The notes under the pieces: model-generated
The model's input: only the letters and a program-made list of their open reading frames with translations
Databases searched by the model: none
Told to the model about the DNA's origin: nothing
Made by a program: the position numbers and the translations under genes
Assembly (NCBI GenBank): GCA_025938035.1
Contig: JAICQE010000093.1
Location: 1-16,939, forward strand
Length of the DNA stretch: 16,939 nucleotides
Source of the DNA: Vicinamibacteria bacterium
Lineage (GTDB): Bacteria > Acidobacteriota > Vicinamibacteria > Vicinamibacterales > UBA2999
Direction of reading: 5' to 3'
Part shown: piece after piece, positions 13,067 through 16,939 of the stretch
How positions within the stretch are numbered: the first letter of the stretch is position 1
How the letters are laid out: every line of letters begins with the position of its first letter

Positions 13067-13354
13067 CTAGAAGATCAGCCGCGGAATCCAGGCGAATGCC
13101 GAGGGAACGGACCAGGCGAGGAGTAATCCGGCGGCCATGACCCCGGCGGCCAGTTCGAGCGGCTCCATGAGGTCGAGCGGCCTGCGCACCTGGCGCTGCG
13201 CCTCCCACTGCCTGATGAGCCTGGACTTCAGCCAGAGGACGTCCGCACTGGGTATATGCGGCGAGACGGAAAGCGGCGCGGTGCGCAGCCGATCCATGAA
13301 GGCGGCCACGACGCGCTCTTCGACACCAGTCAGGTCCGTTCGACTATCCGCCAT
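13067..13354 (-). CDS. Small membrane protein following an ECF sigma factor
   Basis: This 95-residue protein has a soluble, charged N-terminal part (about 1-66: VEERVVAAFMDRLRTAP, LWLKSRLIRQWEAQRQVRRP). One strongly hydrophobic segment follows (about 67-86, LAAGVMAAGLLLAWSVPSAF), and the protein ends WIPRLIF. Its ATG overlaps the end of the sigma-factor gene by 11 bases, implying coupled translation. A cytoplasmic helical domain plus one membrane anchor directly downstream of an ECF sigma factor is the usual layout of an anti-sigma factor. However, I see no HxxxCxxC zinc motif and no recognisable anti-sigma domain. The role is therefore inferred from context. Confidence 0.8.
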   Translation of the reverse strand: MADSRTDLTGVEERVVAAFMDRLRTAPLSVSPHIPSADVLWLKSRLIRQWEAQRQVRRPLDLMEPLELAAGVMAAGLLLAWSVPSAFAWIPRLIF

Positions 13355-13838
13355 TCTTCAGCCTTTCGATACCGCGCGTCATCAGCAGATCGCGCAGCCG
13401 CGCGCGCGCTCGCGACAACAGGACTTTGACGCTGCCTCGCGCGAGGCGCAGCGACTCGGCGATGTCGGCGTGCGTGCCGCCTTCGACGTAGGCCAGCCAC
13501 AGCAGCGCGCGCTCGCGCGGCTTCAACTCCGAGAAGATCCTCGCGACGTCGATGTCAGGCGCCTGTGGCTGGCTGCCGTCCGCCGTCGCTTCCTGTGCAT
13601 GCCGCTCGTCGCGCGCTTTCCGGCGCCATCTGTCCGCGATGAGATTGCCGGCGATGCGAAACACGTAACGACGCAGCGTTTCATCGTCGGCGGGAACGTC
13701 GGTCTGGAACAGGCGCAGGAAGGCTTCCTGCACGATATCGTCGGCGTCGGCACCATCGGTTGTGACCCGATACACATACGTCCAGAGGGAGCGCGCATGC
13801 CGCTGATAGAACTCGCCAAAGGCGTGTTCCGTGAGCAC
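13344..13838 (-). CDS. ECF RNA polymerase sigma factor
   Basis: This 164-residue sigma-70-family protein has region 2 at about 8-74 (FYQRHARSLWTYVYRV, DADDIVQEAFLRLF, RYVFRIAGNLIADRWRR). Region 4 is at about 100-152 (LKPRERALLWLAYVEGGTHADIAESL, then a recognition helix with GSVKVLLSRARARL). There is no region 3, and length fits ECF sigma factors. The start appears to be a GTG at 13838, three bases after the upstream gene's stop, with no strong Shine-Dalgarno, consistent with reinitiation. It is flanked on both sides by small membrane proteins, so its activity is probably controlled at the membrane. Targets cannot be told from the window. Confidence 0.95.
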   Translation of the reverse strand: MLTEHAFGEFYQRHARSLWTYVYRVTTDGADADDIVQEAFLRLFQTDVPADDETLRRYVFRIAGNLIADRWRRKARDERHAQEATADGSQPQAPDIDVARIFSELKPRERALLWLAYVEGGTHADIAESLRLARGSVKVLLSRARARLRDLLMTRGIERLKNGG

Positions 13839-13841
13839 CGT

Positions 13842-14330
13842 CTATACCGTGTTGTCCTTCCGGGACCCGTTGCGTCGGCCGCCGTCGAGGCCAAGTCGGC
13901 GCGCGATGACAAACGACACGGCCGCAGACACCAGCATCCCAATGCCGATCGCAATCAGAAGCAGGACGCCCACAAGCGCCGCGGGCGGCTGCGTCCTCAA
14001 CGGAACGCCAAAAAACCTGAGGTGAAGCGCAAACATCAGAAAGAGGCCGACGACCAGAAACACGATGCCGGCACTGACGGCCGAGAGCGTGCGCAGCTGC
14101 GGACGAAACTGCGGGGCCGCCAGGGTGCCCAGGAATCGTTCGCCCTGCTCGGTGGTCAGGAACTCGCCGAGGTCCTTCACCGAGCTGACCCGTTCCAGGA
14201 TGGTCTTCTGCAGCTCGAGCCGGTGCTTCTCGCGTCGCCACCGGTCGATGGCCGCCAGGACGATGAGCAGCATCACGAAGGTGAAAACCAGGGGGATAAG
14301 GAGGAACTCCATCGGAAACGGCTGATTCAT
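13842..14330 (-). CDS. Three-helix membrane protein (DUF6249-like) upstream of the sigma gene
   Basis: This 162-residue protein has an N-terminal helix (about 8-28), then a charged cytoplasmic-type segment (DRWRREKHRLELQKTILERV... FLTTEQGERFLGTLA). Two further helices follow (about 85-107 and 117-145) with a basic tail (GRRNGSRKDN). This layout resembles DUF6249-type small membrane proteins found beside ECF sigma genes, though I cannot confirm family membership. The ATG comes one base after the TIGR03435 stop (TGA-T-ATG). A second ATG at codon 7 has a better upstream site and is an alternative. It may be a membrane regulator of the sigma factor, given the three-base spacing to it. Confidence 0.85.
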   Translation of the reverse strand: MNQPFPMEFLLIPLVFTFVMLLIVLAAIDRWRREKHRLELQKTILERVSSVKDLGEFLTTEQGERFLGTLAAPQFRPQLRTLSAVSAGIVFLVVGLFLMFALHLRFFGVPLRTQPPAALVGVLLLIAIGIGMLVSAAVSFVIARRLGLDGGRRNGSRKDNTV

Positions 14331-14331
14331 A

Positions 14332-15156
14332 TCAGTTACCCGTCGGCATCTGCGCGCTGTCGATCACAAGCACGTCGACCGGTCCACGTACAGGTTGCAG
14401 CTTCAACCCGAGCTGCTCTTCGAGCGCGGTAAAGAGCGACGCTCCCTCCCGCCCCCGGGTTTCCGCGGCGGCGCCGGGTTCAACGGCGTACTCGAGATCG
14501 AAATCGAACCAGTCGGTCAGACCGGTGCGATCTTCAACGATCTGGCCGGCCGCATTGGCCAGCATCGTGCGCGCAAACATCTGCAGACTGGCACCGCGCG
14601 CCGACACACGTCCCGGGCCCCCCGAAAAGCCACACTCGGAACGGGCCGGAAGGGAACCCTCGCCCCGACCGTAGGCGGCCATCAGTGCCGCGCAATCGAC
14701 CTTCGCCGGCGTCATCCGCGGCCCGAGGCGGCGGTCGTCTCGGGCGATCACCAGCGCGTAGATGTCGAACTCACGTTTCTCGGTATGAACCTTCAGGCCG
14801 AAGCGGTCGGCCAGCAGCCGCTGCAGCGCCAGTTGCGCCGAACCGGGAGGGCCACCCGGAAGCGACGGCAACAGGTTCTGGTTCGCCTGTGCCACGATGT
14901 CGAAGCGCTCTGAATCGATCCACGCCGGTCCGCCCGCAAGCTGCTGAGGAAGCAGTTCATAAGCGGTCAGAATGAGCGGCCGGAGCGGCGTGTTCGTCAC
15001 CACCGCCCGGCCCCCTGGCTGCAGGCGCATGCTCTGCCCTTCCGCGTTCGAGCGGTTGATCCTGACAGACACGACCTCGAAGGATGGGACCGTCTCCTGC
15101 GCCCTGGCGGCGCTCACGGCTACGGCCATTGCCGTAATGACTAGCAGCTTGCTCAT
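14332..15156 (-). CDS. TIGR03435-family secreted protein
   Basis: This 274-residue protein has a signal peptide (about 1-19, ending AARAQ). The body has the family's run of conserved features: [76 protein letters not shown] closing segment, [26 protein letters not shown], is the Soli-type C-terminal motif. TIGR03435 proteins are expanded in Acidobacteriota (Solibacter and relatives) and have no assigned function. The ATG is preceded by AGGAG seven bases away. It heads a four-gene leftward unit with the DUF6249-like protein, the ECF sigma factor and the 95-residue protein, so it may be a sensed or regulated envelope component of that sigma system. Confidence 0.92.
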   Translation of the reverse strand: MSKLLVITAMAVAVSAARAQETVPSFEVVSVRINRSNAEGQSMRLQPGGRAVVTNTPLRPLILTAYELLPQQLAGGPAWIDSERFDIVAQANQNLLPSLPGGPPGSAQLALQRLLADRFGLKVHTEKREFDIYALVIARDDRRLGPRMTPAKVDCAALMAAYGRGEGSLPARSECGFSGGPGRVSARGASLQMFARTMLANAAGQIVEDRTGLTDWFDFDLEYAVEPGAAAETRGREGASLFTALEEQLGLKLQPVRGPVDVLVIDSAQMPTGN

Positions 15157-15176
15157 CGTCCGCTCCTAGCCATAAC

Positions 15177-15196
15177 AACGCGGACCGAACGCGGAC
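15177..15196. promoter_or_regulatory. Direct repeat in a 68-bp divergent promoter region
   Basis: AACGCGGAC occurs at 15177-15185 and again at 15188-15196, an 11-bp step that places both copies on the same face of the helix. It lies in the only space between the divergent TIGR03435 operon (start 15156) and the thiolase gene (start 15225). It is a candidate operator for a dimeric regulator. No clear -35/-10 boxes can be assigned in this GC-rich sequence. Confidence 0.3.
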
Positions 15197-15224
15197 GGTT
15201 AACAGGCGGAGTTACGATGACTTC

Positions 15225-16406
15225 ATGCAGGACGCCGTCATTGCTTCAGCCGTTCGCACGCCGACTGGCAGGTTCCTCGGGTCACTCAAGGATCTGAAAG
15301 CGCCGGATCTTGGAGCGCTGGTCGTGCGCGAGGCCGTCCGCCGGGCCGGAATCGACCCCGCCAGCGTCGAGGAATGCATCATGGGCAATGTGGTTTCCGC
15401 AGGGGTCGGCCAGGCGCCTGCGCGTCAGGCGGCGCTGCGGGGAGGCCTCGCCGATCACGTGGCGGCCCTGACGATCAACAAGGTCTGCGGCTCCGGACTC
15501 AAGGCGGTGATGCTCGCGCAGCAGGCGATCGCCACAGGCGATATCGAGATCGCCGTGGCTGGCGGCATGGAGTCGATGAGCAATGCCCCGTACCTGCTGC
15601 CAGGCGCGCGCGACGGGTTGCGAATGGGCAACGCGCAGCTCGTCGACTCGATGGTGCACGATGGCCTGTGGTGCTCGTTCGAGCAGTGCCACATGGGAAA
15701 CGCCGGCGAGCTGATCGCCTCTGAATACAACATCGGCCGGACCGCGCAGGACGACTTCGCCTTCAACAGCCATCGTAAGGCGGCCGCCGCAGAAGCGGAG
15801 GGACGCTTCAAGGGCGAGATCCTGCCGGTCACCATTCCGCAAAAGAAGGGCGATTCGATCGTTGTCACACGCGACGAGTCCGTGCGCGCGGACACATCGG
15901 TCTCGGCGCTCGGGGCGTTGAAGCCAGCGTTCAGGAAGGATGGGACCGTTACGGCGGGCAACGCGCCGCCGGTCAACGATGGCGCCGCGGCGCTCGTCGT
16001 GATGTCGTCCGCGCGGGCGGCGCAGCTCGGTCTGAAACCAATGGCGCGCATCGTCGGTCAGGCGACAAGCGGATTGGCGCCGAAGTATCTGCTGATGACC
16101 CCCGTCGAGGCCATTCGGAAGCTGTCGCAGAAGGTTGGCTGGACGCTGGAGGATGTTGACCTGTTCGAGATCAACGAGGCGTTTTCGGTGCAGCTGCTGG
16201 CGGTCCTCGGGCAGCTGGGAATCGATCCGAACAAGGTGAACGTCAACGGAGGGGCGGTGGCACTTGGCCATCCGATCGGCGCCAGCGGGGCGCGTATCCT
16301 GACAACGCTGCTGTACGCGCTCGAGCAGCGAGGGTTGAAGCGCGGAATCGCGAGTCTTTGCCTCGGCGGTGGCAATGGAGTGGCGTTAGCCGTTGAGCGC
16401 GGTTAA
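15225..16406 (+). CDS. Acetyl-CoA C-acetyltransferase (thiolase)
   Basis: This 393-residue protein is a complete thiolase. It has the nucleophile Cys88 in [24 protein letters not shown], the NEAF motif (317-320), His349 in GHPIGASG and the second cysteine Cys379 in CLGGGNG. It condenses two acetyl-CoA to acetoacetyl-CoA (biosynthetic) or cleaves 3-ketoacyl-CoA. Length and the NKVCGSG motif favour the acetoacetyl-CoA type. [11 protein letters not shown] stands where NASGxNDGAA is usual, a substitution near the active site loop. The ATG at 15225 is preceded by GGAG 13 bases away, a rather long spacing. No ORF upstream on this strand suggests an operon, so it appears to be a single gene with its own promoter. 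Confidence 0.95.
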   Translation: MQDAVIASAVRTPTGRFLGSLKDLKAPDLGALVVREAVRRAGIDPASVEECIMGNVVSAGVGQAPARQAALRGGLADHVAALTINKVCGSGLKAVMLAQQAIATGDIEIAVAGGMESMSNAPYLLPGARDGLRMGNAQLVDSMVHDGLWCSFEQCHMGNAGELIASEYNIGRTAQDDFAFNSHRKAAAAEAEGRFKGEILPVTIPQKKGDSIVVTRDESVRADTSVSALGALKPAFRKDGTVTAGNAPPVNDGAAALVVMSSARAAQLGLKPMARIVGQATSGLAPKYLLMTPVEAIRKLSQKVGWTLEDVDLFEINEAFSVQLLAVLGQLGIDPNKVNVNGGAVALGHPIGASGARILTTLLYALEQRGLKRGIASLCLGGGNGVALAVERG

Positions 16407-16639
16407 TCGCTATCCGCGTGCGTCTGGAACGCCTAGGCTCGCCGCATCGTCTCAATCCGCAAGATGAACAGCTTCCCTGTCGGACTTCCCCGAAATCCTG
16501 ATCATCGTCGTCTTCGGTGCGCTGGGCTATGTGGCTTTCCGAGCACTCAGCAAGCCGACGAACTAGCGCTCCTTCGCCTCTGGCCACGCCATAGCGGGAT
16601 CGCAGCGGTGCAATTCTTGTCAGTCGATTCATCAGGGTT
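16407..16639. other. Gene-poor region after the thiolase, with a possible 29-codon membrane microprotein or remnant
   Basis: This is the left part of a 533-base stretch with no normal-sized gene; the rest (16640-16939) is covered by the two entries that follow. On the plus strand, 16477-16566 reads as a very hydrophobic peptide (LSDFPEILIIVVFGALGY then VAFRALSKPTN, stop TAG). No ATG, GTG or TTG follows the in-frame TGA at 16465, so only CTG could start it. A nearby ATG at 16464 is in another frame. It may be a decayed or frameshifted small gene. The remainder shows nothing recognisable, and no terminator hairpin with U-tract is evident. Confidence 0.4.
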
Positions 16640-16738
16640 TTACGGTCTTTTCCTCAGCGCCAGATACGCAAACGCAGCGCAGGCGACGGCGAACGAGCCG
16701 AACCCGATGAGGTCAGTAGCGTAGAGTTCGAACCACAT
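16640..16738 (-). CDS. Possible 32-residue membrane microprotein
   Basis: The frame runs from an ATG at 16738 to TAA. The peptide starts MWFELYATDLIGFGSF, continues AVACAAFAYLALRKRP, and so has one hydrophobic helix (about 10-28) and a basic end, like many small bacterial membrane subunits. It lies 13 bases after the stop of the 55-residue frame, as an operon pair might. No good Shine-Dalgarno precedes it. Composition fits a membrane peptide, but the length is too short to exclude chance. No family recognised. Confidence 0.4.
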   Translation of the reverse strand: MWFELYATDLIGFGSFAVACAAFAYLALRKRP

Positions 16739-16751
16739 AACCACGCTATCG

Positions 16752-16919
16752 TTAGCTCGGAATCGTTCTAAGAAGACGGACCACGTAGGCCATCATCAAC
16801 GCAACGACAGCCAGCATCAGCGCCAGAAGGCCGTTGAGGTCGAAGACGTCTTCTTCGATCTCAGTGCCATACCCTACGGAGAAATCGGGAGGCACCTGAG
16901 ATTGCAGACCTGAGCGCAT
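16752..16919 (-). CDS. Possible 55-residue membrane protein at the window end
   Basis: An ATG at 16919 opens a 55-residue frame. It has an acidic, polar N-terminal part (QSQVPPDFSVGYGTEIEEDV), one long hydrophobic helix (about 31-47, LLALMLAVVALMMAYVV) and a basic C-terminal RLLRTIPS. The split between acidic outside and basic inside agrees with a single-pass protein with a cytoplasmic C-terminus (positive-inside rule). The Shine-Dalgarno is weak. No family recognised. The gene before it lies outside the window, so it may be part of a longer leftward operon. Confidence 0.5.
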   Translation of the reverse strand: MRSGLQSQVPPDFSVGYGTEIEEDVFDLNGLLALMLAVVALMMAYVVRLLRTIPS

Positions 16920-16939
16920 CGAATCCACTTAACGCTTCC

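Noticed and set aside
16407..16939. tRNA or other structured RNA gene in the gene-poor right end
   Set aside because: No cloverleaf, no T-loop GTTCGAATC-type sequence in a proper context, and no CCA end found by eye.

Overview
The window is high-GC bacterial chromosome with tightly packed, often ATGA-overlapping genes, nearly all on the minus strand. The TIGR03435-family protein at 14332-15156 is typical of Acidobacteriota. Together with the high GC and many interspersed G-rich repeats it suggests an acidobacterium, perhaps Vicinamibacterales. This assignment is inferred from family knowledge, not from a marker gene.

Minus strand, 7636 down to 136: a cytochrome c maturation (System I) operon in the order ccmE, ccmF fused to ccmH, a zinc-ribbon membrane protein, a secreted/anchored Ig-like protein, ccmA, ccmB, a repeat-filled gap, ccmC, a CcmD-like protein and a 46-residue membrane protein. 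CcmABC handle and translocate heme, CcmE is the heme chaperone, and CcmF/CcmH carry out ligation to apocytochrome. The cluster is atypical. CcmE has CxxxY instead of the heme-binding histidine (the System I* type). CcmH has a cysteine-rich variant motif and is the C-terminal domain of CcmF. No CcmG or canonical CcmI is present, but two accessory proteins each carry a helical motif resembling the CcmI N-terminal region.

Minus strand, 12155 down to 7667, upstream of ccmE: a Maf nucleotide pyrophosphatase, a DUF2231 membrane protein, an amylo-alpha-1,6-glucosidase (glycogen debranching type) and a membrane-anchored short-chain dehydrogenase. The last two overlap by ATGA.

12180-13060: a small plus-strand DciA-like (DUF721) gene diverges from maf. 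Its proline/alanine-rich tail overlaps, on the opposite strand, the tail of a small secreted protein.

Minus strand, 15156 down to 13067: an apparent operon of a TIGR03435 protein, a three-helix membrane protein, an ECF sigma factor and a 95-residue membrane protein. The last may control the sigma factor.

15225-16406 (+): an acetyl-CoA acetyltransferase (thiolase), divergent from the TIGR03435 gene. The final 533 bases hold no normal-sized gene, only possible membrane microproteins.

Repeats are a second theme. A GGG-based 7-nt repeat family fills the ccmB-ccmC gap and also encodes the signal peptide of an operon protein. REP-like palindromes built on GTCCG/CGGAC arms sit between genes, and one lies in frame inside a coding region.
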